Source of the DNA: Rhizomicrobium sp.
GTDB lineage: Bacteria > Pseudomonadota > Alphaproteobacteria > Micropepsales > Micropepsaceae
Assembly: GCA_037200045.1 (NCBI GenBank)
Contig: JBBCHM010000002.1
Location: 1,353,241 to 1,417,240, forward strand
Length of the DNA: 64,000 nt
Direction of reading: 5' to 3'
Below are positions 1-8,007 of the stretch, piece after piece. Every line of letters begins with the position of its first letter. Position 1 is the first letter of the stretch. A model generated the notes under the pieces. It ran no database searches, was not told where the DNA came from, and saw nothing but the letters and a program-made list of their open reading frames with translations. Made by a program: the position numbers and the translations under genes.

Positions 1-410
1 CGTTCGAGGTAGCGCAGGTGGGCGTCGGCCGCCTTGCTCACCGTGCCGCGCATCTTCAGGCCGCGTGAGCCGCGCTGCGGGTTGAGCTTGACCACCCGCG
101 CCTTGACCACCACACGGCGCGAACGAAACCGCGCGCCGTTCCCGTCGCGGCTCCATCCGCCACCGTCTTTCGGAAAGGAAGCCACCACCTTCGCGCCCCG
201 GCCGTGCGCATTGAACCGCCCGCCGCCTTCCCCTTTCCGGCTGCCCGCCGATCCCGATCCCCGGCCGATCCGATTGGGGTTGCCGCCGGCCTTGCGAACG
301 GCCGCCTTGACCTGTTGCAGGAACGGCAGGTCGTGCGAACGGACGCGCGTCCTTTGGGTACGGGACCGCCCCGGTTTGATGCGGAAATCGTCTGCGTCAT
401 TGCCTGCCAT
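1..410 (-). CDS. Relaxase/mobilization nuclease with DUF3363 (5' part only, cut by the window edge)
   Basis: About 136 N-terminal residues are visible; the rest lies left of the window. The ATG at 408-410 is followed by an arginine-rich, glycine-rich leader, then the segments GGRFNAHGRGAKVV, WSRDGNGARF and RRVVVKARVVKLNP, ending in DAHLRYLER. This order is characteristic of the VirD2-like relaxases with a DUF3363 region found on broad-host-range plasmids and integrative conjugative elements. Relaxases nick the transfer origin and lead the transferred strand; the catalytic histidines would be downstream of this fragment. No strong ribosome binding site was seen. It marks mobile DNA at the left edge. 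Family recognition is confident; whether the complete gene is functional is unknown. Confidence 0.8.
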   Translation of the reverse strand, partial: MAGNDADDFRIKPGRSRTQRTRVRSHDLPFLQQVKAAVRKAGGNPNRIGRGSGSAGSRKGEGGGRFNAHGRGAKVVASFPKDGGGWSRDGNGARFRSRRVVVKARVVKLNPQRGSRGLKMRGTVSKAADAHLRYLE

Positions 411-1031
411 GACAGGACGATCAGCATCGGATTCGGGATGCGCAAGTCCTCGAAAGCACTCGTCGTGGTGTGGCGGAAAAAGACTTGCTGTAGCGTAGAA
501 ACGGCAGAACGCGCCACGCGGCACCTTGCGACCGCCACCCACTTTTGCATTGAAAATAAAGAGAAAAGTGCCTCAGGCGGCACCACGCACACCGTTCGGA
601 GTGCCGCTACATCGCCGTAAAGCGGCTCAAAAACAATGTGCAGACAACCACTTACGACCGAAGGGAGCGCGGATTGAAAATCCGCTTTATCTTGCCATCC
701 CCGTCCCAGCACAAATCGGCGCCTTCGTGCCTTCGCTCTTCCTACGTCGCACAACCCTAACTACGATCTTTGACCATGTCGTCGCTGAGCAGGATTGGCG
801 CATATCGTACAGTCGGGACTGTCCATGAACCTTGATCGGAATGGCGCAAATTTGCGTAGCGAGGTGCCAGGTCGCGGCTGCGCGACGAACGGACTTGTGC
901 ATGAGCCACCGCTTCTGAGACCGACGATTAGGATCGCGTCCGCTCCGGTCGTTCGTCGCCAGCAGGACACCGCATCGCCATCTTTCTCGACGGATGAGAG
1001 CAAGGCGGGCGCTGTCAGGACGCATGTGGTA
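411..1031. other. Non-coding stretch upstream of the relaxase and PIN genes
   Basis: No convincing gene was found in these 620 bases. The open frames on both strands have shadow-like composition and no recognisable domain. A small hairpin lies at 669-685. Because transfer origins usually lie just upstream of relaxase genes, oriT may be here, but no specific nic motif could be identified. An in-frame extension of the PIN gene back to a TTG at 795 or an ATG at 825 is possible but reads as low-complexity non-domain sequence. Confidence 0.4.
669..685. repeat. Short palindrome (hairpin) in the relaxase upstream region
   Basis: The sequence GCGGATT-GAA-AATCCGC is a perfect 7-bp inverted repeat with a 3-base loop, followed by TTTAT. 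It could be a weak terminator or part of a transfer origin. The sequence alone does not decide between these. Confidence 0.4.
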
Positions 1032-1868
1032 ATGCTCACGCCGATGCATCGACCGTACGATTCAACTCCTTTGACGGTGACGTTCGACACCAACACGCTG
1101 GCCTCGGTGGTTGCCCCCGAAACCGCGCAACGTGGGACCGGCGCAAGCGGGGCCATTGTCGCGGCTGCCATGCGGGCTGGGCGCGTTCGCGGCTTTTTTA
1201 GTGAGACCGTTATCACGTTGGAGGGAATCAAGAACGTCGATCGTGCCGACGTTCTTGGGAGCGCTCGGGTGGTTTCCGATGCCTCATCGACCGGCAAGAA
1301 TAATGTCACTCTCACGGTTGGCATCCGGCATGTCCGAAATCCCCTCGACCCCCGATCCTCTGCAAGAGTCCGGGCGGCACTGGAGCTAGGCATGCGATCC
1401 TTACGAACGGCTGCCCGAATCGGCGGATATCATCTGAGGGACCAAGATTGCGAGCTTTACGAGCCGGATGGGGGAATACTCGAACTCGTCCGTTGCATGG
1501 ACAAGGTAAATGAGCTGACAACTGAAATCGCGAGACGCGGCGTCGGTCAGGCCATCGCTGTCGAGCTTGGATTGCAGTTTAGCCAACGTGATGGTGTCGA
1601 GAATCCGGAGTTATTCCTGCAAGGCCTTGGCCGCGCGAAGGATAAGCCGGAAAGGAGAAAGGTAGCAGAAGCAGTCCGTGAATGGGCAGACGGCGATAGT
1701 GTTGCTGCTCACTACGGTTTCGGCTTGAAGCTTTTTTGCAGTGAAGATTTCCGAAAGGATGGCACGGGTCGTTCCGTGCTCGACCACGATAATCGCCAGT
1801 GGCTCAATACAAAGTTTGGAATTGAATTTGTAACGCTGGCAGAGCTCGCACAGAGGGTAATCGAATGA
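1032..1868 (+). CDS. PIN-domain-like protein (putative ribonuclease)
   Basis: The roughly 278-residue protein begins with a classic PIN strand, TVTFDTNTLASV, with the first acidic residue and a following Thr-Asn. A second acidic position lies in FFSETVITLEGI, and the C-terminal part has FCSEDFRKDG and LDHDNRQW, like the third and fourth acidic positions of PIN nucleases. PIN proteins are Mg2+-dependent ribonucleases and many are toxins. This one is far larger than the usual 130-150 residue VapC toxins, with a central helical insertion, so a toxin role is not assumed. The ATG at 1032 was chosen because it directly precedes the PIN strand; upstream starts at 795 (TTG) or 825 (ATG) are possible. 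It overlaps the next gene by 4 bases, implying translational coupling. Confidence 0.65.
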   Translation: MLTPMHRPYDSTPLTVTFDTNTLASVVAPETAQRGTGASGAIVAAAMRAGRVRGFFSETVITLEGIKNVDRADVLGSARVVSDASSTGKNNVTLTVGIRHVRNPLDPRSSARVRAALELGMRSLRTAARIGGYHLRDQDCELYEPDGGILELVRCMDKVNELTTEIARRGVGQAIAVELGLQFSQRDGVENPELFLQGLGRAKDKPERRKVAEAVREWADGDSVAAHYGFGLKLFCSEDFRKDGTGRSVLDHDNRQWLNTKFGIEFVTLAELAQRVIE

Positions 1869-2461
1869 GCCGACTCCCTACCACCATTATGTTGGCGCTG
1901 GTCGTAAGCGTCTGCAGTGCCTCAATCTCATGGGCACAAAACAGCGTTCAGGTTCCAACACAACAAAGAGAACTCACGCGCATCCTTTCAAAATACAATG
2001 ATCTCCATGAGAGCGCTCCGAACGACATCCAGCGAGACAAGATTGATTTGGAATTTCGGAAGGAGTTTTGCGCGGCGATACCGAGGGGCGAGGTATCCGG
2101 CTGGGTCGGTGAGGTGAACTCCATCGATAACAACTCACCAGACAAGGGAATACGTCTGTCCTTGGAGGTGCATACCCAGGATCTGAGCAGCGGCGGATTG
2201 GGAGTCGAGCTTTCTTTAGGGAATTACTATGCGTATGGCGTCGATGAACAGAACACGCAGCCTCATGGTTCGACAGTAATTCCCGTTAACTCACCCCTCT
2301 ACAATACGGTCTCCATGTTTCGGAGCGGCGATACCGTGATTTTCAGCGGCACCTTCATCCCATACTCCTCGCCGCAAGCGTGCTACGACAACGATACCAC
2401 ATACTTTTCGCTATTCCGGTTTTCTACCATCCGGAAAATAGGATGGGGGATTACATTCTAG
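1865..2461 (+). CDS. Secreted hypothetical protein coupled to the PIN gene
   Basis: This 198-residue protein starts with a clear Sec signal peptide: a hydrophobic stretch at about residues 8-22 ending near SISWAQ. The mature part contains EFRKEFCAAIPRG, a GWVGEVNSI strand, and a C-terminal SGDTVIFSGTF segment, giving a predicted mostly beta periplasmic fold with two cysteines. No named family was recognised with confidence. The start codon overlaps the stop of the PIN gene (ATGA), so the two are probably one operon. Its base composition is lower in GC than the core of the window, consistent with the gene belonging to the mobile segment. Confidence 0.65.
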   Translation: MSRLPTTIMLALVVSVCSASISWAQNSVQVPTQQRELTRILSKYNDLHESAPNDIQRDKIDLEFRKEFCAAIPRGEVSGWVGEVNSIDNNSPDKGIRLSLEVHTQDLSSGGLGVELSLGNYYAYGVDEQNTQPHGSTVIPVNSPLYNTVSMFRSGDTVIFSGTFIPYSSPQACYDNDTTYFSLFRFSTIRKIGWGITF

Positions 2462-2480
2462 ACTATCGCATGCGCTGCAT

Positions 2481-3407
2481 TCACACGGGCTTGTTGACGG
2501 TCTTGCTCATCGGATGGTTGGCGATCAGATGACGCGCGATCTCGCCGAATGGCGTCGTTAGGTGGCTGAAGATGTGAGCCGTGCGCGGCGTGATCCATGG
2601 ATTCATCTCTGACGCCGGAACGGCCATTTTAATCAACTCGCGTCTGAACGCATAGCCGCGATGGTCGATGGCGGCGAGCGTGAGGATTATCCGAGTGTCT
2701 TTCACAGCGTCATAGATCGCGCGCTGCTCGGTGATGGGCGTTCTCTCGCCTAGGGTTACGGATTTGATACACTCAGGCGGGAGATGCTGTGTGTAAACTG
2801 GAAACCCGCGGGGACCAATGCCCTTTTCCTCGCAATCTGCAAGGCTGCGTATGACCCGGACTTCCTGCTCGTATTTCCACTCCTCGGACTTTGCGCAAAG
2901 TTCGGCGACGGGGATTGGTTGGGGCGGAGAGACGTATGCGCCGACATCGCGCATCGGCCGTCGCGGTCGATATTCGACATCGATCTGGCCGTCGAAGAAT
3001 TCGTGCGATCCGTCAAACTCAACCACGGCGCCGGCATATTGATTGGCATAGTGGGACCACATTAAGAGCGAGTCACTAACCCGCGACAGACAAAGAATGC
3101 CGATAAGGGTGTTGAACTGCTGAACGATGTCGCGCGACATGGAGTCGCTCGCCTGGCAGCCGTCCGGCACCTCGTTCAGCGCACCCGGCGGCGGCTGCCG
3201 GCGTTGCGCCCGTACGTCGAACGAAAAGCTGAGCTGCTTTTCGCCCGTGTCGTTAGGGACCACGACTTCCGGCAGCAACTCGAACGGATCGTTGAAGGCG
3301 CTCGGCTGTGTGAACCGTATGGAGCCTTCGAGAATTCGCTTCAGGCCGGCGATGTCCACATACTTGAAAAGCGGTGCGGAAGCCGCGCCGGTCGCCGCGT
3401 CAGTCAT
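2481..3407 (-). CDS. DUF2971 domain protein
   Basis: The 308-residue protein carries the DUF2971 signature: an N-terminal FKYVDIAGLKRILEGSIRFT, then PSAFNDPFEL, the central LMWSHYANQYAGAVVEFDG, and a later KSEEWKYEQEVRVI. Proteins of this family occur widely in genomic islands, often near defence genes, and their biochemical activity is unknown. The ATG at 3407 was chosen because GGGAGAGGACG lies immediately upstream; an ATG nine codons earlier has no comparable site. It faces the secreted protein gene convergently with only a 19-base gap. Confidence 0.85.
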   Translation of the reverse strand: MTDAATGAASAPLFKYVDIAGLKRILEGSIRFTQPSAFNDPFELLPEVVVPNDTGEKQLSFSFDVRAQRRQPPPGALNEVPDGCQASDSMSRDIVQQFNTLIGILCLSRVSDSLLMWSHYANQYAGAVVEFDGSHEFFDGQIDVEYRPRRPMRDVGAYVSPPQPIPVAELCAKSEEWKYEQEVRVIRSLADCEEKGIGPRGFPVYTQHLPPECIKSVTLGERTPITEQRAIYDAVKDTRIILTLAAIDHRGYAFRRELIKMAVPASEMNPWITPRTAHIFSHLTTPFGEIARHLIANHPMSKTVNKPV

Positions 3408-3739
3408 CGTCCTCTCCCTTGGTTGACGGGGCACCTCTGGTCGAAATCTTTACCACGCTGTTAGCCCATGCGGGCCAGACCCGCATTCCGACCTTCGCTA
3501 ATCCCAGGAGCGAGACGGTCCGGCCTCGGCCAGCCTTTGTGCCTGAGATTATCGGGCTATAGCGTAGACATAGTGCTCATCATCGTCGGCCGTGGCCCGC
3601 CAAGTTGACATGTAAGTGTCTGATTATATTATATATTATCGTTTATGGTGCTGCCTACCCCTAACCCTTCCCAAACCCGCTAGGACGCCTCTGGAGCGGG
3701 TGCTTTTCTGGGCCAGCCTGGCTGCCTCCAGCGCTGGAG
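3408..3739. other. AT-rich intergenic stretch at the edge of the accessory segment
   Basis: These roughly 330 bases contain no gene. They include an AT-rich tract around 3620-3650, unusual for this genome, and a GC hairpin followed by T residues at 3675-3706. The composition shift suggests a boundary between mobile DNA on the left and the core catabolic region on the right. No duplicated attachment site could be identified inside the window. Confidence 0.45.
3675..3706 (+). terminator. Possible weak Rho-independent terminator
   Basis: A 7-bp stem (ACCCGCT and AGCGGGT) with a 13-base loop is followed by GCTTTT. No gene ends close by on the plus strand, so the assignment is tentative. Confidence 0.3.
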
Positions 3740-3838
3740 CTAGCGAGTCTGGGCGTAGGGCACCGTGTCGGTGAAATCGCGCAACGCCATGCCGATGTCG
3801 CGGCCGCCCACGAGGATTATTTCTGGCTCGTCAGCCAT
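3740..3838 (-). CDS. Small ORF of 32 residues, possibly a gene remnant
   Basis: The ATG at 3838 opens MADEPEIILVGG and continues to a TAG at 3740. The residues look protein-like (acidic start, hydrophobic ILVGG, then RDIGMALRDF) rather than like a shadow frame. It may be a remnant of a larger gene broken at the island boundary or a genuine small protein. GAGTGGA lies 6-12 bases upstream of the start. No family was recognised. Confidence 0.25.
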   Translation of the reverse strand: MADEPEIILVGGRDIGMALRDFTDTVPYAQTR

Positions 3839-3851
3839 TCATTTCCACTCA

Positions 3852-3974
3852 CTGTCATCCCCGGCCGAGCGAAGCGAGAGGAAGGGGATCCAGGCGGGTA
3901 GACCTAGCTTACTCTGACCGCCTGGGCCCCCTCCCCTTCGCGATGCTGTCGCATCGCTCAGCCGGGGGTGACAG
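3852..3974. repeat. Dispersed palindromic repeat, copy A
   Basis: This 123-bp unit begins CTGTCATCCCCGGC and ends GCCGGGGGTGACAG, so its termini are inverted repeats with one mismatch over 14 bases. Internal arms pair in part around the CGAAGCGAGAGG and CCCTCCCCTTCGCG segments. It resembles the short GTCATCCC-type palindromic repeats common in alphaproteobacterial intergenic regions. It lies downstream of the mmsA relic and could act as a terminator or be a small non-autonomous repeat. Confidence 0.6.
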
Positions 3975-3982
3975 GCGGGCAT

Positions 3983-4351
3983 TCATTTCATCGTCGGAAT
4001 TACGAAGCTGGCGTTTTCGCGCACGCCGCCTTTGGGCCAGCGCGCCGTCACCGTCTCGACGCGTGTATAGAACCGCACGCCCTCCGGGCCGTGCTGATTC
4101 ACGTCGCCGAACGCCGAGCGCTTCCAGCCGCCGAACGTGTGATAGGCCAGCGGCACCGGGACTTCGGCGACGACCTTGCCGTGCTCGGACGACAGCAGGC
4201 GCGCCAGCTCGTCCATGTTCTTCTCGACCATCGCCTTGAAATTGAACATCACCCGGGCGCGGCGCTGGGGATTGACGGCGGACCATTCGCGGAACGCCTT
4301 GGACGCGACCGCGACGGTCTTGCCGTCGATGAAATGGCCGTATTGTTTCAT
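3983..4351 (-). pseudogene. mmsA: mmsA relic (methylmalonate-semialdehyde dehydrogenase with two internal deletions)
   Basis: The 122-codon frame joins three pieces of a family that is normally about 500 residues. The N-terminus, MKQYGHFIDGK, is followed directly by NPQRRARVMFNFKAMVEKN and LLSSEHGKVVAE. It then jumps to the extreme C-terminus, VPVPLAYHTFGGWKRSAFGD through SFVIPTMK. Compared with the intact copy at 21477-22985, an early segment of a few dozen residues and a central block of roughly 340 residues are gone. The missing block includes the NAD-binding core and the catalytic cysteine motif. The reading frame is preserved across both joins. It cannot be an active dehydrogenase. It lies last in the minus-strand catabolic series, about 240 bases downstream of the FAH-family gene. 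Confidence 0.85.
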
Positions 4352-4587
4352 GGCATCGAACTCCCGTTCGGCGGTGCTCTACCATGGCGGACGGCAAATC
4401 GCACGCGTCCGAACGAATCCGAAAACTTCGGGCGCAGAATGCGGAAAATCGGATGGCGTTCCGGCTATGCGCCGCTGATCCCGCCGCCAGCGCTCAAGTC
4501 GGACGCCGGCAACTCGCCCGCCACGCGACACGCACGGGCGGCGGCGCGCGCGCCTCCTCGCTTTCGGAGCTTTGCGCCGCACAGTCT

Positions 4588-5532
4588 TCAGGCGTGCCGG
4601 CGCACGATGCGGTTGCGCAAGATGCCGATCTTCTCAATTTCCAATTCGATCGTGTCGTTCGGCTTGAGAAAGCGGTCGAATTCCAGGCCGCAGCCGGTGC
4701 CGACAGTTCCGCTGCCGATGACTTCGCCGGGATACAGGGTTTCCTCGATCGAGATAAAGGCGATGATGGCGGCGAAGGAATGATACATATCGGACGAATT
4801 CCCGCCGCCCCAGCGCTCGCCATTGATCCGCACTTCCATGTCCAGATCCTGTGGGTCGCCGATTTCGTCCCGCGTCGTGATCCACGGTCCGAGGACGTTG
4901 CCGGTATCGAAATCCTTGCCCTTGGTCGGGCCCTGGCTGAAGATTTTTTCCTTGGCCTGGGTGTCGCGCGCAGAGACGTCGTTGAAAATGGTAAAGCCGA
5001 AAATGTGATCCAGCCCTTCGGCGCGCGATATGTCCTTGCCGCCGCGTCCGACGATGCAGGCGAGTTCGAGCTCGAAATCCATCTGCTCGGAATAGCGCGG
5101 CCAGATAATGTCAGCGCCGCTTCCAATCACGCTCATCCGGTTGCCCTTGTAATAGGTCGGTCGCTCGAACCAGAGCGGCGTGATCGGCACCGGCGGGTGC
5201 CCGGAAATCCGGGAGAGCCGCTCGGCGCCGTTGATCATGTGCTGCTGGAACACCAGGCAGTCGCGCAGCGAGACCGGACGCGGCAACGGCGCAAGTAGAT
5301 CGAGGCCGGTCAGCGGCAGGCTTGCCCCTTGCGGCCATTCTTCGGCAACACGCTTGGCCTCGGCGAAGCCCGCGTCGCCGGATTCGATCAGGTCGATCAT
5401 GCTGGCAAAGACATCCCCATCGCCCTTGAGGATTTTCGCCGCGCCCGCAAGGTCCAGGACGCGATCCTTCGCGACGTCCACCGCGCCGATGCGCCGGGCG
5501 CCCGATGGCGACAGGAAGGTGGCGAGTTTCAT
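4588..5532 (-). CDS. Fumarylacetoacetate hydrolase (FAH) family protein
   Basis: The 314-residue protein has the FAH fold: an N-terminal MKLATFLSPSGARRIGAV domain and a C-terminal catalytic domain with metal ligands at E154 and E156 (MDFELELACIVG) and D185 (FTIFNDVSARD), then FDTGNVLGPW and a C-terminal EEVIGSGTVG-like turn. The family cleaves C-C bonds in 3-ketoacids or hydrates and decarboxylates dienols, typically the final steps of aromatic ring degradation. The ATG at 5532 was chosen because the domain begins there. The gene follows the amidohydrolase gene by 25 bases, so both are probably cotranscribed. The exact substrate cannot be deduced. Confidence 0.9.
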   Translation of the reverse strand: MKLATFLSPSGARRIGAVDVAKDRVLDLAGAAKILKGDGDVFASMIDLIESGDAGFAEAKRVAEEWPQGASLPLTGLDLLAPLPRPVSLRDCLVFQQHMINGAERLSRISGHPPVPITPLWFERPTYYKGNRMSVIGSGADIIWPRYSEQMDFELELACIVGRGGKDISRAEGLDHIFGFTIFNDVSARDTQAKEKIFSQGPTKGKDFDTGNVLGPWITTRDEIGDPQDLDMEVRINGERWGGGNSSDMYHSFAAIIAFISIEETLYPGEVIGSGTVGTGCGLEFDRFLKPNDTIELEIEKIGILRNRIVRRHA

Positions 5533-5557
5533 GGGGCCCTCCGAAAGACCGCGCCGC

Positions 5558-6439
5558 TCAGAAGGCGTAAACCCGCGCCGGATTGTCGACGAATATCTTC
5601 CGGCGAATGGCGGCGTCGGGCACCCAGTCATGCACCAGATCGACCATGACCCCGACATCGGGGGCGCTGTCGCCCATGGCGACATAGGGCCAGTCCGACC
5701 CCCAGAGCAGCCGGTCGGGATTGGCCGCGACCAGCGCATCGTGGAACGGCTTCAGCTCCGCATAAGACGGATACTGGTTCGAGCGGCGGCAGAGCGTGAG
5801 CTTCACATAGACATCGCCGACGCGGACATGGCGCAGCAGCGACTGGAACGACGGATCGCCGACGCCGCGGGAAACATCGAGACAGGCTAGGTGATCGAGC
5901 ACGATGGCGATGCCGTGCGGAATGAGATCGGGTAGCAGGGCCAGGTGGTCGTCCAGATTCGCCCAGAGTTCGGCATGCCAGCCCAGCGCCTTCATGCGCG
6001 GGGCGAGATGCGTGAGTTCGCGCGCCGAAACCGCGCCCGAAAATTTGTTGCCCTGAAGGTCTAGCATGTCGACGAAGCGCAGGCCGCGCACGCCCGCCTC
6101 GTCGAGTTCGCGTAAAGCGGCATCGGCGATCGCCGGTGTGGCGATGGCAATGCCCCGCAGACGGCCCTTGGCCGCCTTCAGCGCATGCACCATCAGACGC
6201 GTATCGGTGCTGTAGGGCGCGGGCTGCACGATGACGCCGCGCGCCGCGCCGATCGTATCCAGCATCTTCAGATGCCGCTCGACCGGTGCGTCCGGCGGCG
6301 GGTAGCTCGACGGAAGCATCAGGGGAAAGCCGTCGAACGGGCCGAAGACATGCGTGTGCCCGTCGCAGGCCAAAGGCGGCAGCGTGTTGCGGGGCCGCGT
6401 AGGCATTTTCGGCATGACAGGTTGCTGGACATCGGCCAT
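5558..6439 (-). CDS. Amidohydrolase-2 family hydrolase, 2-pyrone-4,6-dicarboxylate lactonase-like
   Basis: This 293-residue TIM-barrel protein has the metal-binding start CDGHTHVFGP (H28, H30) and the C-terminal LLWGSDWPYVAMGD motif with its catalytic aspartate at about residue 249. Together with VKLTLCRRSN these match the 2-pyrone-4,6-dicarboxylic acid lactonase (LigI)-like branch of cytoplasmic amidohydrolases. Members hydrolyse lactones or decarboxylate aromatic catabolites. It lies between the GST and FAH genes with gaps of 40 and 25 bases, so a shared aromatic or lactone catabolic operon is likely. The substrate remains uncertain. Confidence 0.85.
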   Translation of the reverse strand: MADVQQPVMPKMPTRPRNTLPPLACDGHTHVFGPFDGFPLMLPSSYPPPDAPVERHLKMLDTIGAARGVIVQPAPYSTDTRLMVHALKAAKGRLRGIAIATPAIADAALRELDEAGVRGLRFVDMLDLQGNKFSGAVSARELTHLAPRMKALGWHAELWANLDDHLALLPDLIPHGIAIVLDHLACLDVSRGVGDPSFQSLLRHVRVGDVYVKLTLCRRSNQYPSYAELKPFHDALVAANPDRLLWGSDWPYVAMGDSAPDVGVMVDLVHDWVPDAAIRRKIFVDNPARVYAF

Positions 6440-6479
6440 TTCGGATTACCTTCTCGAAGACGTCATTTGCGGCGCGGGA

Positions 6480-7100
6480 TCAGGAAACGACGGGATCGGG
6501 CCTGGTGGCGCGGACCGACGGCCGGCTCTCAAAGCCTTCATGCCAGGCGGCCAGAAGCGGCCGGTCGCTGCGCCAGGAAAGATCGGCGAAGCGAAAATCG
6601 ATATAAGAGAGCATGCAGCCGAGCGTGACGCTGCCGATGTCGAACGGTGCTTCGGCAAGCGCCTCGGCCTGTTCTTCCAGCTGATCGAGGGCCGTCGCGA
6701 CCTTGAGCGCGAACGCCGTCAGCAATTCCGGCGTCTGCCGTTCCAGCGTCTTCAGTCGCTCCTGCCGCCACAAGATGAGCGCATCCATCAGCCCGTCGCC
6801 CAGAGCCTGGCGGCGCAGCGCGTCCCAGCGCGCCTCGCCGGCCTCGGGAAAGAATTTGCGCTGGCCGTGAAGGGCGTCGAGATATTCGCAGATCAGCCGC
6901 GAGTCGTAGAGCGGACGGCCGTCGTCGAGCACAAGCGTGGGAATCTTGCTGAGCGGGTTGTCGTTCAGCAGCACCTCATTGGCTTTTGTCATCGAGACGG
7001 CGGTGCTGGCCAGCGTCAGGCGCTCGGCCTGGCCGGTTTCATGCGCCAGGATCATGACCTTGCGCACGAACGGAGACCGCGATGCCCAATAAAGCTTCAT
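6480..7100 (-). CDS. Glutathione S-transferase family protein
   Basis: The 206-residue protein starts MKLYWASRSPFVRKVMI, a thioredoxin-fold N-terminal domain with Ser at the likely glutathione-activating position. It continues with the cis-proline KIPTLVLDDG, the glutathione-binding LYDSRLICEYLD, and an all-helical C-terminal domain from about residue 85. Such GSTs in catabolic operons often act as isomerases or in ether or thioether cleavage. The ATG at 7100 was chosen since it matches the family start; an upstream extension reads as non-domain sequence. It lies 40 bases upstream of the amidohydrolase gene. Confidence 0.88.
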   Translation of the reverse strand: MKLYWASRSPFVRKVMILAHETGQAERLTLASTAVSMTKANEVLLNDNPLSKIPTLVLDDGRPLYDSRLICEYLDALHGQRKFFPEAGEARWDALRRQALGDGLMDALILWRQERLKTLERQTPELLTAFALKVATALDQLEEQAEALAEAPFDIGSVTLGCMLSYIDFRFADLSWRSDRPLLAAWHEGFESRPSVRATRPDPVVS

Positions 7101-7254
7101 CGAAATGCCCCAACTCCGGTCTTGTGAACGCGCCGATACTGCCCATGGGCGCCTGACGCGGACTTTAGAGACGAAAATCCGGCTCCTCAAGACCTATTAA
7201 GCCATGTTTTTAGTCTTTCTTGCCGTGACGCCAGCCGGCGGTCCGGCCGCAGGC

Positions 7255-8007
7255 CTATTTCAGCTTCATGCTGAGCCAGACCACATCGCCGCGATAGACG
7301 GTTTCACCCATGAAGATGAGCGAACCTTTCTTGTCGGAGGCGTAGCGCCGCATGAAGGCGACGGGGGCGTTCAAATCCATGTTAAGCATCTCCGCGGTGA
7401 CCATGTCCGCGGCGCCGATCGTCAGGATCTGGCGGACGTCGCCGATTTCCAGGCCGCGCACTTCGGACAAGATTTGCAGGCCCGTCTTCGTCGCGATCGT
7501 GGCGCGCGGCACGCGCTTGCAAAGGGCCTCGTCGATATAGATGTCCGATAAAAGAAACGGTTCGCCGTTGCGCCAGTGGCGGCGGCGAAAATGGCGGTAG
7601 CCTTTGGTGTGCTTGCCCGCGACATCCGGCAGCACGGGAAGCTGCTGGTTGACGCTTTCGGCGAGGGTTTCGATCGTCGCGCCCTTGCGCGAACGCAGCA
7701 GGCCGGGCCAGTCCGTCTCGACCTCGCACCACAATTGCTCTTCGGGATGGTGCGTCACGAACGTGCCCTTGGCACGGAACCGTTCGATCAGCTTTTCGCT
7801 GTCCAGAATATCCAGTGCCTGTCGCACGGTGGCGCGCGCAACGCCGTGCTCCGCGGCCAACTCCTCGATCGTCGGGATCTGCTCGCCGATCTTCCAGCGT
7901 CCCGTCGCGATATGGCGCCGGAACAGCGTGGCGAGCTGTATATAGCGCGAGACGCCGCTGCTGCCGTTCGCAAGCACCGATTTTGCGTCACTTTCTTGTT
8001 CGCGCAC
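7255..8007 (-). CDS. GntR-family (HutC subfamily) transcriptional regulator
   Basis: The 250-residue protein has an N-terminal winged helix at about residues 18-85 (GEQIPTIEELAAEHGVARAT, VRQALDILDSEKLIERF) and a C-terminal UTRA effector domain from about residue 100 with FLLSDIYIDEALCKRVP and ending PVAFMRRYASDKKGSLIFMG. HutC-type regulators bind small catabolites and usually repress adjacent operons. It is transcribed with the GST, amidohydrolase and FAH genes and downstream of the CoA-transferase genes, so it probably controls this catabolic series. Confidence 0.92.
   Translation of the reverse strand: MREQESDAKSVLANGSSGVSRYIQLATLFRRHIATGRWKIGEQIPTIEELAAEHGVARATVRQALDILDSEKLIERFRAKGTFVTHHPEEQLWCEVETDWPGLLRSRKGATIETLAESVNQQLPVLPDVAGKHTKGYRHFRRRHWRNGEPFLLSDIYIDEALCKRVPRATIATKTGLQILSEVRGLEIGDVRQILTIGAADMVTAEMLNMDLNAPVAFMRRYASDKKGSLIFMGETVYRGDVVWLSMKLK

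Noticed and set aside
56-754. 232-codon minus-strand open frame near the relaxase
   Set aside because: It is out of frame with the relaxase, which has clear family motifs, and its own residues match no domain.
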